A stretch of DNA of 43,395 bases from an uncultured Porphyromonadaceae bacterium (GCA_947175645.1 CAMWNP010000023.1:1-43395); one strand, 5' to 3'; shown: positions 1 through 8,316, counted from the first letter of the stretch. Translations and numbers: made by a program. Notes: a model not told the origin generated them from the sequence alone.

Positions 1-2
1 TC

Positions 3-69
3 GGCGTCCTTGCCGGACGCCAACACTATAAGTTGATGCTATCCCCCGCACGCCTTATGGCGTACGGGG
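3..69. repeat. Two compact stem-loops at the window edge
   Basis: Two hairpins lie in the first 70 bases. The first pairs GGCGTCC (3-9) with GGACGCC (15-21) around a 5-base loop. The second pairs CCCCGCACGCC (44-54) with GGCGTACGGGG (59-69), with one internal mismatch and a TTAT loop. No reading frame of note crosses them. They sit directly upstream, in plus coordinates, of the terminator-like repeat at 82-117. They may be part of a REP-like dispersed element or of the 3' end of a gene outside the window; the sequence alone does not decide this. Confidence 0.45.
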
Positions 70-81
70 TTACGATAAATC

Positions 82-117
82 GAGGGTGTGCCAAAATTTT
101 TGTTTTGACACACCCTC
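82..117. terminator. Stem-loop of the GGGTGTG family, 3' of the HU operon
   Basis: The left arm (82-96) pairs with the right arm (103-117) over 15 positions with one C/A mismatch and a 6-base loop. It lies 24 bases beyond the stop of the minus-strand HU-LysM gene. The A-rich and T-rich inner arm halves make it usable as a terminator. The arm sequence recurs elsewhere in this window (1986-2029 and 25428-25621). Confidence 0.7.
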
Positions 118-141
118 TTAATATTATTGCTTTACAAAAGG

Positions 142-1299
142 TTATTTGTATTTTGCGTTGATTTCAGCAATTTTGGCAGCGGCACGTTTAAGACTTTCGC
201 TGTCATCCTTGTTTATGTTGTATTTTTCAGCGGGGGGAATCATCACTTCTGTGCCTGCAGGGATTTTGTTGGGGTTCCCTAACTTTGATTTGTTTTCTTC
301 ATATATGTAGCACCAGAAGTCATTTTTTCCGTAATATTTGCGAGCCATGGATGTGAGATAGTAGCCCGACTTTACGACATCCGTACGCACTTCCTGTGCG
401 ACCTGTTTATCCTCCTTTGGCTCTTGTTTTAATTCAGGTTCCTCTACTTTAGGAGAAGGTATGTCTTCAATGACACTGTCAGTGGTCAGATCCTCAGCAG
501 TCCCCGGAATCTGAATCTGTTCTATAATCTCTTCGGTCTGATCCTGATCATCATAGTCATAATCCTCGCTGTCAGGAATTGACACAAGGTTTATTCCATA
601 ACCTATGGCAAATCCGATAAACAGACCGGCAATCCCGGGAATCCACCATGGAAGATGCCATTCTTGTGATTTTTTATGTTGTTTATGATACATGTCATCA
701 ACCTCCGGTTGTTCTGTTTCAGGAGTATTTGCATGACTTATATTCTCCTCTGACTCAGTTGAATATGCATCGGAAATTTCAATGGCTGAAACAGTTGTGG
801 CCTTAGGAGATGGTGCGGTTCTGTTGTTTAAAGATGTCACTGCGATTTCCTTGGCAGGCTCTTCCTCTTTTTTTGTAGAGTCCGTTGAAACGGAGTCAGC
901 AGTAATGTTTTCAGTGACTACATTAACGGGTTCTGTCGTTTTTTGGGGTTCCAGTTCATTATGTTCAGCCACAGGGTCAGCCTTAAGGGTATTTTTCGGT
1001 TCCGGGAGAACCTCGGAGTCAACATATTTATCATCAAGTTCCACTGCCTCAAAGAAAGAGAACGGTTCATTTATCTTATCGGCAAGAGTTTGTTCAGGGA
1101 TAAATGACACAGTATTACTGTCGGCGTTGCGGGCGAACGTGCCCAATCCATCAACCGTGATGTGTTCATCAGATTGCAGAGCGGTTGCCACATTCTGAAA
1201 GAATATGCGCACGAAGTTTTCCGCCTGAGCCTTGTCAAGTGATTCAAAGCGTTGAGAGAGCAGTTGGCTTAGATCGTTTAGTGTGAGCGTATTTTTCAT
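142..1299 (-). CDS. HU-like DNA-binding domain / transmembrane / LysM fusion protein
   Basis: 385 residues. Residues 1-90 resemble an HU/IHF fold: two N-terminal helices, a GLGTF turn (51-55), then SFIPEQTLADKIN. The DNA-embracing beta arm between those elements is nearly absent, about 8 residues instead of about 20. Residues 90-200 form an acidic, Ser/Thr-rich linker. A single hydrophobic segment at about 218-239 follows a basic stretch (HKQHKK) and precedes acidic residues, so the N-terminus is predicted cytoplasmic and the C-terminus periplasmic. A second acidic linker leads to a LysM domain at about 309-357 and a Lys/Ala-rich tail. It starts 2 bases after the stop of an ordinary HU gene, so the two are likely co-transcribed. 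Function is inferred: a link between nucleoid and cell wall. It may have lost DNA binding and act as a partner of the neighbouring HU. Confidence 0.85.
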   Translation of the reverse strand: MKNTLTLNDLSQLLSQRFESLDKAQAENFVRIFFQNVATALQSDEHITVDGLGTFARNADSNTVSFIPEQTLADKINEPFSFFEAVELDDKYVDSEVLPEPKNTLKADPVAEHNELEPQKTTEPVNVVTENITADSVSTDSTKKEEEPAKEIAVTSLNNRTAPSPKATTVSAIEISDAYSTESEENISHANTPETEQPEVDDMYHKQHKKSQEWHLPWWIPGIAGLFIGFAIGYGINLVSIPDSEDYDYDDQDQTEEIIEQIQIPGTAEDLTTDSVIEDIPSPKVEEPELKQEPKEDKQVAQEVRTDVVKSGYYLTSMARKYYGKNDFWCYIYEENKSKLGNPNKIPAGTEVMIPPAEKYNINKDDSESLKRAAAKIAEINAKYK

Positions 1300-1301
1300 G
1301 G

Positions 1302-1568
1302 TTATTTTTTGATTATGGCAGTTGCCGGAGTGAAAACTACTTCTATGACAGGTGGAAGCATGAGGCGTTTGCCGGTTGAGAGATCCGTGACAATCTGTTC
1401 CTGCCGGCTGACAGTATCAAACTGTCCGAAACCGGGTATGGCAATGCTGTCGCCGCTGATCATCCGGTCACGTATGATTTCAACCAATCCTGATGCCATT
1501 TTGTCAGCCTCTTCAGGTTCGATGGAGAGGGACGTTGCTATTTCTGTGTGGAAGGCGTTTTTGTTCAT
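1302..1568 (-). CDS. HU family DNA-binding protein
   Basis: 88 residues from the chosen start, the usual HU length. The N-terminus MNKNAFHTEIA is typical of HU, and the core turn GFGQF is followed by an intact arm region (about 55-75, with STGKRLMLPP) and a closing VVFTPATAIIKK. The frame is open 8 codons further upstream to 1592. The TAnnTTTG box at 1596-1603 would place the RNA start close to 1590, so the inner Met at 1568 is preferred. HU dimers bend and compact DNA and can pair with IHF-like subunits. It is the first gene of a two-gene operon; the next gene begins 2 bases after its stop and encodes a membrane-anchored, arm-less HU-like domain with LysM. The two products could form a heterodimer; that is inference. 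Confidence 0.9.
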   Translation of the reverse strand: MNKNAFHTEIATSLSIEPEEADKMASGLVEIIRDRMISGDSIAIPGFGQFDTVSRQEQIVTDLSTGKRLMLPPVIEVVFTPATAIIKK

Positions 1569-1595
1569 AATTCGTGTCAATGAGGTTTCCAATTA

Positions 1596-1603
1596 CAAAA
1601 GTA
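1596..1603 (-). promoter_or_regulatory. Bacteroidetes -7 box for the HU operon
   Basis: On the minus strand this reads TACTTTTG, matching TAnnTTTG. It is 27 bases ahead of the preferred HU start codon at 1568. No convincing TTTG -33 box is seen at the right spacing. Confidence 0.5.
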
Positions 1604-1664
1604 CCATAAACATTTGAAACGATTGATATGTTATACTATAAAAATAATCAAAAAAGGTATAATT

Positions 1665-1973
1665 ATGAATGATTTTAAAGAAGTATTGAAAACCGATAAA
1701 CCGGTATTGGTGGATTTTTATGCCACATGGTGTGGTCCTTGTAAAATGCAGGCCCCTGTTCTTGAACAGTTGAAAGAGAAGGTAGGTGACCGTGCGGTAA
1801 TCCTCAAGGTTGATGTTGACAAGAACCGTCAGTTGGCCGAGGAGTATATGGTACAGTCTGTTCCTACATTGATAATGTTCAAGAATGGTCAGCCCGGATG
1901 GCGTGAAGCCGGATTCCATCCCATTGAGGTTCTCGAAGCAAAAATCGAGGAGTTTGAAAAGAAGGAGTTCTGA
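1665..1973 (+). CDS. trxA: Thioredoxin
   Basis: 102 residues from the chosen start, the normal thioredoxin length. The active site WCGPC follows the DFYATWCGPCK signature, and the cis-Pro loop SVPTL is present. It reduces protein disulfides in the cytoplasm, fed by thioredoxin reductase, which is not in this window. The frame is open to 1614, but the extra 17 residues have no counterpart in the family and Met at 1665 gives the standard N-terminus. It stands alone, divergent from the HU operon, and is followed 12 bases later by a strong bidirectional stem-loop. No signal peptide is seen, so it is the cytoplasmic form. Confidence 0.95.
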   Translation: MNDFKEVLKTDKPVLVDFYATWCGPCKMQAPVLEQLKEKVGDRAVILKVDVDKNRQLAEEYMVQSVPTLIMFKNGQPGWREAGFHPIEVLEAKIEEFEKKEF

Positions 1974-1985
1974 TAAAACATAAAT

Positions 1986-2029
1986 AAAACAAGGGTGTGT
2001 CAATTGTTTGGTTGACACACCCTTGTTTT
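1986..2029. terminator. Bidirectional terminator between trxA and the AspT-type transporter
   Basis: A perfect 18-base inverted repeat (1986-2003 with 2012-2029) with an 8-base loop. The outer A and T runs give a T-tract on both strands, so it can end trxA on plus and the transporter on minus. The arm core GGGTGTGTCAA matches the stem-loop at 82-117. Confidence 0.9.
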
Positions 2030-2055
2030 ATGTATTTTAATTACCAAATTTCTAC

Positions 2056-3711
2056 TTATACGCAGAAGCAGAGTACCAGAACCTGAGCCGCAACCACCCT
2101 GAGAAACATTGTCAGTGGGTAAACGGTAGCGTAGGCAACAGCAGGGATGTCGCTACCGGTGACATCGCCGGCATAAGCCAGTGCCGGAGGATCGGTATAC
2201 CCGCCTGAGAACAGACCCATAATTGCAAGGAAGTTGATTTTGTATAAACCGCGGGCAATGGAACCGGTAATCAGTATGGGAATTATGGTGATGAGGAAAC
2301 CCCACAGCACCCACCACAATCCGGTGTCGTTGAACACTGTGTCATAGAATCCGGCACCTGCCGATATACCTACAGAGGCGAGGAACAGGCATATACCCAG
2401 TTCACGGAGCATCAGTGAGGCGGATGATGAGGTATAAGTCACGAGTTTGAATTTGTAACCGAAACGGCTCAGGAGGATGGCAACCACGAGCGGACCTCCA
2501 GCCAGACCGAGTTTCATGCCGAAACCTACGTTGATTGATCCGAGGACAATACCGAAGAGAATACCGATAAAGATGGTGATGAGATTAGGCTGGTTAAGAC
2601 GTTTCAGTGAATTACCCATTTTTGCAGCCAGACGGTCAATATCGGCAAGGGCACCTACAACTGTCAGACGGTCGCCCATCTGAAGACGAAGTCCGGGGGA
2701 TGCGATCAGGTCCACACCTGCACGGTTTACGCGGGTGGCATTCAGGTTGTAGCCTTTGTGGAGGCGTAATGAACCTATTGTGACACCGTTGTATTCACTT
2801 TTTGTGATGACAATGCGACGGGAAACCACGTTGGCCGGGGTCACTTCTTCCCAGTCCATGTCGAGTTTTTCTCCGAGTACGGCTGTAAACTTGGACTCGT
2901 CCTGGGCTGAAAGTACCACTAAAAGACGGTCACCCACATGCAGTTCGGTAGCGGAGGTGGGAATGAGGATGTTGCCATCAGTGGTCATTATCCTGGAAAT
3001 GACAAAGTTACAAGTGATGATTTCATGAAGTTTGATGACGGACATTCCCTCGATCAGCCTGTTGGTGATTTCAAGCGACATTATGTAGGGCTTGAGCGTG
3101 CTGTTTTCCTGTTCCTGCTGAATCTGCTTAATTTCATCTTCAATGCGGATGCGGAAAATCAGTTTGATAATGAACATTGCGGTGATGATTCCGACAACAC
3201 CCAAGGGATATGCCGCAGCGTAACCCATGGCCATTGTGTTTTCCGCAGCGACATCAGGTATGGCCTGCTGTGCTGCTGCAAGTCCCGGTGTATTGGTCAC
3301 GGCCCCTGACATGATTCCCACCAGGACATCCATCCCGGTTTTTCCTCCTTCAGCAAAATAAATGATGAGGACAATGATAACGTTGAGCGCTATCGCACCT
3401 ACCGCCAGCAGATTTAGTCTGACTCCACCCTCCTTGAATGATGAGAAGAAACCGGGACCAACCTGCAGACCTATTGCAAAGATGAACAGAATCAGACCGA
3501 ATTCGCGGATGAATTTCAGCACCTGAGGGTCGACTGCGTAGCCGAAGTGTCCCATGATAATTCCAACGAACAGAACGAATGTGACACCAAGGGAAACACC
3601 TCCAATCTTAAGTTTGCCAAGGAAAATACCCACGGCTATCACAAATGAATAGAGCATGATGGTGGATGCCAGATTCAGATTGCCGGGTGCAAACAGTTGA
3701 ATTAAATCCAT
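2056..3711 (-). CDS. AspT/YidE-type transporter with two RCK-C (TrkA-C) domains
   Basis: 551 residues with the duplicated layout of the AAE (aspartate-alanine exchanger) family. A membrane half at about 15-190 is followed by two tandem TrkA-C domains (about 205-290 and 290-375), then a second membrane half at 375-551. Family motifs are visible: GLQVGPGFF near 81, SGAVTNTPGLAAAQ at 135-148, and the mirrored FSGGYTDPPALAYA near 501-514. The family exchanges dicarboxylates or amino acids across the inner membrane; the substrate cannot be read from sequence. The transcript has its own promoter box at 3804-3811 and ends at the stem-loop 1986-2029. It probably is not in the operon of the upstream HAD gene. 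Confidence 0.88.
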   Translation of the reverse strand: MDLIQLFAPGNLNLASTIMLYSFVIAVGIFLGKLKIGGVSLGVTFVLFVGIIMGHFGYAVDPQVLKFIREFGLILFIFAIGLQVGPGFFSSFKEGGVRLNLLAVGAIALNVIIVLIIYFAEGGKTGMDVLVGIMSGAVTNTPGLAAAQQAIPDVAAENTMAMGYAAAYPLGVVGIITAMFIIKLIFRIRIEDEIKQIQQEQENSTLKPYIMSLEITNRLIEGMSVIKLHEIITCNFVISRIMTTDGNILIPTSATELHVGDRLLVVLSAQDESKFTAVLGEKLDMDWEEVTPANVVSRRIVITKSEYNGVTIGSLRLHKGYNLNATRVNRAGVDLIASPGLRLQMGDRLTVVGALADIDRLAAKMGNSLKRLNQPNLITIFIGILFGIVLGSINVGFGMKLGLAGGPLVVAILLSRFGYKFKLVTYTSSSASLMLRELGICLFLASVGISAGAGFYDTVFNDTGLWWVLWGFLITIIPILITGSIARGLYKINFLAIMGLFSGGYTDPPALAYAGDVTGSDIPAVAYATVYPLTMFLRVVAAQVLVLCFCV

Positions 3712-3803
3712 GTTTTAGAATTGTATTGTATTATTGGAAAATTTTGCAGCAGAAATACGTATGTCGGTAAAAACAATATCTCACCGGTAAATAATTGGTG
3801 GTG

Positions 3804-3835
3804 CAAAGTTACAAAATAATATTTGATAAGGCAAG
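3804..3835 (-). promoter_or_regulatory. Promoter of the AspT-type transporter
   Basis: On the minus strand TAACTTTG (3811-3804) matches the -7 box, and CTTG (3835-3832) lies 20 bases upstream as a 3-of-4 match to the TTTG -33 box. The implied start gives a leader of roughly 85 bases. The -33 element sits just before the stop of the upstream HAD gene. Confidence 0.5.
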
Positions 3836-3842
3836 TGTTACC

Positions 3843-4511
3843 TTATATTATGAAGTGGTCACGCACGGCAAGATCCAGTATTTGCCCGGGTTCGCTCACG
3901 ATGTTCTCCGCGAAAAATTTCTTCAGTTCTGACTCCGGGCGGAATCCCCATGTCACTCCGCAGGAAGTGATACACGCCCTACGGGCTGTTTCCATATCAA
4001 CGCCGGAGTCGCCGACATACAGCACTTCTGACTTAGGCGTAGGGACTTTGGACAGTATGTCAAAGACAATGGATGGGTCAGGTTTGACCGGTATGTAGGG
4101 TTTCTGTCCTTCCATTGCCGACCATTCTATTTGAGGGAAGAAATGGCTGATGAGTTTTTTCACCGCGCTGTCATATTTGTTTGATGCCACGGCGAGTTTG
4201 ATTCCGTGACTCCGGAGTTGAAGCAGAAGTTCCGGGATGCCGGGGTAGGGATATGTATTATCAGTCATGTGACTATCATAATACTCCACGAAAAGAGTTC
4301 TCATCCGGTTGATTATATCCTCTGTCCGTGCTTCTTCAGGAAGGACCCGCTCAAGCAGTTTGCGGACGCCATTACCCACAAAGTAGGGGTAGGTTGAAAT
4401 GGAATGTGTGGGGAAGCCGGATTTTTCAAGTGCGTAGTTAGCAGCCTCACCCAGGTCGGCAATTGTGTTCAGCAGAGTGCCGTCAAGATCAAATATTACA
4501 AGTGATTTCAT
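3843..4511 (-). CDS. HAD hydrolase, phosphoglycolate phosphatase-like
   Basis: 222 residues. All four HAD motifs are present: DLDGT with nucleophile D8 and acid D10, the VASNK serine motif near 109, the lysine in PVKPDPS near 140, and GDSGVDMETA near 175. A helical cap lies between motifs I and II, as in the Gph/PGP subfamily. The start at 4511 was chosen because the longer frame (to 4553) overlaps the end of tamL and adds 14 residues before the motif I strand. It begins 1 base after the tamL stop (TGA-T-ATG), so translation is probably coupled. The substrate may be 2-phosphoglycolate or another small phosphate ester; the motifs do not separate these. Confidence 0.85.
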   Translation of the reverse strand: MKSLVIFDLDGTLLNTIADLGEAANYALEKSGFPTHSISTYPYFVGNGVRKLLERVLPEEARTEDIINRMRTLFVEYYDSHMTDNTYPYPGIPELLLQLRSHGIKLAVASNKYDSAVKKLISHFFPQIEWSAMEGQKPYIPVKPDPSIVFDILSKVPTPKSEVLYVGDSGVDMETARRACITSCGVTWGFRPESELKKFFAENIVSEPGQILDLAVRDHFII

Positions 4512-4512
4512 A

Positions 4513-6837
4513 TCAGAAAGGGTATCCCACGGCGAAGTGGAGAGTTGCGTCACGATGCCAGTGGGGATGAATCAGCGGCCATGGTTCCTGATTCATTGCA
4601 GGATTATGGGCTTTCATACCGAGGTCCAGACGAAGGACAAAATATGTGAAGTCCATGCGGAGTCCGGCACCGTAGGCCGCGGCTATCTGTTTGTAGAAGC
4701 GATTGAACTTAAACATTCCTCCCGGCTGGTTGACATAGTTGTGAATGGTCCAGATATTGCCGGCATCGATAAACAGAGCCCCTTCGAACACCCAGAACAG
4801 TTTGGCGCGATATTCCACTGAAAGGTCAAGACTTATGTCACCGCATTGGTTGATGAAGTCAGTCACCGAGTTACGTGAGTCATAACTGCCCGGTCCGAGG
4901 GTTCTTACACCCCATCCGCGAACACCGTTTGCCCCACCGGCATAAAACCGTTTTTCAAACGGAATCATACGTGAGTTTCCGTAGGGGTAGCCAATGCCGA
5001 ATCCGGCACGGTAGGCGAAAGAATTGCGGCGGTCAATATAGTGGGTATGGGTGTATTCTATCTCACTTTTGATATATTGTGAATATTGAGTTCCGAACAC
5101 TTTGTAAGCACCGTCGGATTTTTTCTGACCTATGATGTTGCTGATAGCATAAAGGATGTTGCCGGCGGTTTCGATGCTGTAGCGCAGAGTGAAAAAGTTT
5201 TGCTGGGGACGGTTATTGGTTATGTCGGCCGATGTCATCTTGCGGTTTGTCAGATAATATGTGTAGCCCATCCTCATGATGAGATGGTCTTCATAACTGT
5301 AGCGGAGCAAGGGGTTTGTTGGCGCGATTTCATCTATAAAGTTAAGTGTGCTGTGAGGAAGATACACGAAATTGACGTCGATGAGGTCAAACGTACGACG
5401 CATGGTGTTTGAGCGGTTGGCCCATTTATATTTCCACGCGGCCCCTGAAATGATGCGGGTGTATTCGGGACGTTCCTGATAGTTGAATGACAATGCAACT
5501 TCGGATGATGCAATAATGCGCTGCTTGTAGTGACGAGGTATGAAAGGAGCCATAAATTTTGGGAAAGTGATCCCTATTTCACCGGCATATTCAGTGTAGC
5601 GGTCGTTAATCAGACCGTCGAGATTACCTGAAAGGCTCTCGTAGGAGGTACGGAATTTTGTGGTTAGTGTTTCCGATCCTTTCCAGAGGTTACGGTGCTG
5701 AAAAGTCAGACCTACGCCGAAACCAAGGTCACCCTCCGAGTTTGTACCTTCCAGTTCCAGTGAAGCCCCCATCTTCTTTGTCCGGGAAAGGAGAATGACG
5801 CAGTCCAGCAGCCGGTCCCCGCCTAAATTTCCGGCGGGCTGCATGGTTATGTTGATGAATTTCAGTATCCCCAGCCGGCTCATGGATTCGTAAGTGCGGT
5901 TGACATTAGCGGAGTTGTAAAGAGAACCGGGCAGAATGAAGCATTTCTCTTCCAGAACAGAGGGGCGCAGATACTTGTCAGGACCGTAAACTATATTTAT
6001 TCCTTTGTAGTTGACTGTGTCTGACTGCAGCGCATCGTCCGATGAATCATAATCAGTTATGATGTATACGTTCCTTATATAGTATTTCTGGTGAAACAGG
6101 GCTGCCTCCGAGGTGCCGTCAGTTTTTCTCGGACGGTGAATCAGCATGGTCAGATCAACATTCTTCGAACCTGCTGCAGTGTCGGCGATGAAAGTTATAT
6201 CTTCCTTGGTGAATGCATAATAGCCGTTTTTTCTCAGGCGTTCGGTTATAAGGGTACGTTCAGTTTCAAGGTTGTTCCTGTTGAAAATGGTACCTTCTGA
6301 AATGGTGAAAAGCAAAGAATCCTCCATAACCTTGTTACCGACAACAGAGTCTTCAAACTCATAACTGATGCTTGAAATGAAGTGAGGCTGCCCGGTTGTG
6401 ATGTTGTAATGAACATCCATTTTCTTTTTTTCGCGGCGGGCGACGGTGTCAATCTCCACACGAACATCGTTGTAGCCTTGGTTTATAAGAGCCTGACGCA
6501 ACTGCCGTGCGCTCTGGGCCGTCAGCGTACTGTCATAAATCACCGGAGGCTGACCGAGTTTGCGTACCCATTTGTTGTACCACCGGGTGGTGTCCTGACC
6601 GCTCATGTTGTATGTGGCGAGTTGCAGTTTTGCGAATCCTAAAACCTTGTGGTTAGGGGCCTGCCTGAGATAATTGATCAGTTGGGTGGAAGTTATTTCG
6701 CTCTCGTTTTCATTGATGGTTATGGTGGCGTTGTCAAGAAGTAACTGACCCTCGGGCACATGACGTGTGCTGCTGCAACTCCACAACAGAGCCGAAACAA
6801 GGAACGTAAAGAGTATCTTTATATAATGTGTGCGCAC
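4513..6837 (-). CDS. tamL: TamL-type outer membrane assembly lipoprotein (BamA/TamA superfamily)
   Basis: 774 residues. The N-terminus is a lipoprotein signal with the lipid-accepting cysteine at C21 (LLWSC). Residues 30 to about 400 hold POTRA-like repeats and the remainder is an Omp85 beta barrel. The barrel carries the L6 signature VRGW at 639-642 and ends in an aromatic F774, the usual signal for outer membrane insertion. Lipid-modified TamA variants (TamL) are known from Bacteroidetes, where they work with TamB to move proteins or lipids to the outer membrane. tamB is not adjacent here. A downstream HAD phosphatase follows after 1 base. A BamA role is less likely because BamA is longer and not a lipoprotein, but this was not tested by alignment. 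Confidence 0.85.
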   Translation of the reverse strand: MRTHYIKILFTFLVSALLWSCSSTRHVPEGQLLLDNATITINENESEITSTQLINYLRQAPNHKVLGFAKLQLATYNMSGQDTTRWYNKWVRKLGQPPVIYDSTLTAQSARQLRQALINQGYNDVRVEIDTVARREKKKMDVHYNITTGQPHFISSISYEFEDSVVGNKVMEDSLLFTISEGTIFNRNNLETERTLITERLRKNGYYAFTKEDITFIADTAAGSKNVDLTMLIHRPRKTDGTSEAALFHQKYYIRNVYIITDYDSSDDALQSDTVNYKGINIVYGPDKYLRPSVLEEKCFILPGSLYNSANVNRTYESMSRLGILKFINITMQPAGNLGGDRLLDCVILLSRTKKMGASLELEGTNSEGDLGFGVGLTFQHRNLWKGSETLTTKFRTSYESLSGNLDGLINDRYTEYAGEIGITFPKFMAPFIPRHYKQRIIASSEVALSFNYQERPEYTRIISGAAWKYKWANRSNTMRRTFDLIDVNFVYLPHSTLNFIDEIAPTNPLLRYSYEDHLIMRMGYTYYLTNRKMTSADITNNRPQQNFFTLRYSIETAGNILYAISNIIGQKKSDGAYKVFGTQYSQYIKSEIEYTHTHYIDRRNSFAYRAGFGIGYPYGNSRMIPFEKRFYAGGANGVRGWGVRTLGPGSYDSRNSVTDFINQCGDISLDLSVEYRAKLFWVFEGALFIDAGNIWTIHNYVNQPGGMFKFNRFYKQIAAAYGAGLRMDFTYFVLRLDLGMKAHNPAMNQEPWPLIHPHWHRDATLHFAVGYPF

Positions 6838-6860
6838 CGTTTGTTAGTGATAGAGTGGCA

Positions 6861-6868
6861 CAAAGTTA
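6861..6868 (-). promoter_or_regulatory. -7 box for tamL
   Basis: On the minus strand this reads TAACTTTG, 23 bases ahead of the tamL start. The box for the divergent small membrane protein gene lies at 6912-6919, so the two promoters are about 45 bases apart. No matching -33 TTTG was found. Confidence 0.5.
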
Positions 6869-6911
6869 CATATTTTTGTGAAATTTAGCGGCGGGAGAAT
6901 GGAAAAAATAG

Positions 6912-6919
6912 TAATTTTG
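6912..6919 (+). promoter_or_regulatory. -7 box for the DUF486-cysK operon
   Basis: TAATTTTG matches TAnnTTTG and sits 31 bases before the DUF486 start codon. There is no TTTG at the expected -33 spacing, so this rests on the -7 box and its position alone. Confidence 0.45.
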
Positions 6920-6950
6920 CGAACTAAATCTGAATAAACTGATAATAGAT

Positions 6951-7322
6951 ATGAATCCCTGGCTTACCGTAGCACTTCTTGTAGTGTCAAATGTGTTTAT
7001 GACTTTCGCATGGTATGGTCACCTGAAGTTGCAGAATATGAATGTGATCTCCGGCAATACCCCGCTATATATAGTCATTCTCATTTCGTGGGGACTGGCA
7101 CTGATGGAGTATTCATTTCAGGTTCCGGCAAACAAATATGGTTATGTTGAGAACGGGGGTGCTTTCTCGCTGATGCAACTCAAGGTGATACAGGAGGTGA
7201 TAACCCTTGTGGTGTTCACAGTTTTCACGGTGCTGTTTTTCAAAGGAGAACAACTCCACTGGAATCACTTCGCCGCGTTTCTATGTCTGGTTGCTGCAGT
7301 GTATCTTGTGTTTCTGAAATGA
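6951..7322 (+). CDS. DUF486 / DMT-type small membrane protein
   Basis: 123 residues, four predicted membrane segments (about 2-22, 36-54, 73-98, 103-122), with WYGHLK after the first. Length and pattern match the DUF486 family, distant relatives of the drug/metabolite transporter superfamily. Four-TM members usually act as dimers, but no substrate is established for this family. The gene precedes cysK by 43 bases on the same strand and may share its promoter. A link with sulfur or cysteine metabolism is only suggested by that proximity. Confidence 0.8.
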   Translation: MNPWLTVALLVVSNVFMTFAWYGHLKLQNMNVISGNTPLYIVILISWGLALMEYSFQVPANKYGYVENGGAFSLMQLKVIQEVITLVVFTVFTVLFFKGEQLHWNHFAAFLCLVAAVYLVFLK

Positions 7323-7365
7323 ACTTTTCTAATCCGAAGGATGTTTAATTCCAAAAAGATTATCT

Positions 7366-8295
7366 ATGAAGAAAATTTATTCATCCCTGATAGAACTTAT
7401 CGGTCATACGCCTCTTCTGGAGGTCAAGAGAATTGAAGAGCGCGAGGGCCTTAAGGCGCGTCTGCTCGTTAAACTTGAGTCATATAACCCCGGAGGGAGC
7501 GTGAAGGACCGTGTTGCTTTCGCCATGATTTCCGTGGCTGAACGTGAGGGCAAGATCAAGCCCGGCGACACCATAATTGAACCTACAAGCGGCAACACCG
7601 GTATTGGTCTGGCTTGGGTAGGGCGCCTTAAAGGATATAAAGTTATTCTCACCATGCCTGAGACGATGAGTGAGGAACGTCGGAAACTGCTCAGGGCCTA
7701 TGGTGCGGAACTGGTTCTTACTCCGGGCAGCGAAGGGATGAAAGGGGCGATAAAGCGAGCCGAAGAACTTCATAAGGAGATTGCAGGGTCGATTATACTC
7801 GGTCAGTTTGAGAATCCGGCTAATCCTGCAATGCACAAGGCAACCACCGCCAAAGAGATCTGGAACGATACTGACGGGACTGTAGATATTTTTGTTGCAG
7901 GAGTTGGTACCGGTGGAACTCTCAGCGGTACGGCGGCAGGACTTAAACAATTCAATCCGGATATCCGGGCATATGCTGTGGAACCTGCAGGTTCAGCCGT
8001 ATTGAGCGGTGAAAAAAGCGGTGCACACAAGCAGCAGGGTATAGGAGCCGGATTTATACCTGACAATTATAATAAAAAGGTTGTTGACGGTGTAATCAGG
8101 GTAACTGATGAAGAGGCTTTCTCTGCAGCACGTCTGCTTGCCTCCGAAGAGTCGGTGCTGGTTGGAATATCATCCGGCTCAGCATTTTCTGCAGCACTTG
8201 ACCTTGCGAAAGACCCCGAAAACGATGGAAAGACCATAGTGGTGATTCTTCCTGACACGGGTGACAGATACCTGTCAACACCATTGTTTGAGTAA
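7366..8295 (+). CDS. cysK: Cysteine synthase (O-acetylserine sulfhydrylase)
   Basis: 309 residues of the fold-type II PLP family. The PLP lysine is K47 in NPGGSVKDRV, the substrate loop is TSGNTG at 74-79, the phosphate loop is GVGTGGT at 179-185, and the pyridine-contact serine lies in ISSGSAF near 270. QGIGAGF (214-220) is also typical of CysK. It makes L-cysteine and acetate from O-acetyl-L-serine and sulfide in the cytoplasm. Asparagine rather than arginine in the NPGGS region and the short length fit CysK over CysM, though the two are hard to separate without a tree. The gene ends at a clear terminator at 8317-8346. Confidence 0.92.
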   Translation: MKKIYSSLIELIGHTPLLEVKRIEEREGLKARLLVKLESYNPGGSVKDRVAFAMISVAEREGKIKPGDTIIEPTSGNTGIGLAWVGRLKGYKVILTMPETMSEERRKLLRAYGAELVLTPGSEGMKGAIKRAEELHKEIAGSIILGQFENPANPAMHKATTAKEIWNDTDGTVDIFVAGVGTGGTLSGTAAGLKQFNPDIRAYAVEPAGSAVLSGEKSGAHKQQGIGAGFIPDNYNKKVVDGVIRVTDEEAFSAARLLASEESVLVGISSGSAFSAALDLAKDPENDGKTIVVILPDTGDRYLSTPLFE

Positions 8296-8316
8296 TAAAC
8301 GAATAGATATTTACAG

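Noticed and set aside
1593-2018. Minus-strand open frame across thioredoxin
   Set aside because: It lies antisense to trxA, whose WCGPC site is clear, and crosses the terminator at 1986-2029. The peptide has no recognisable family.
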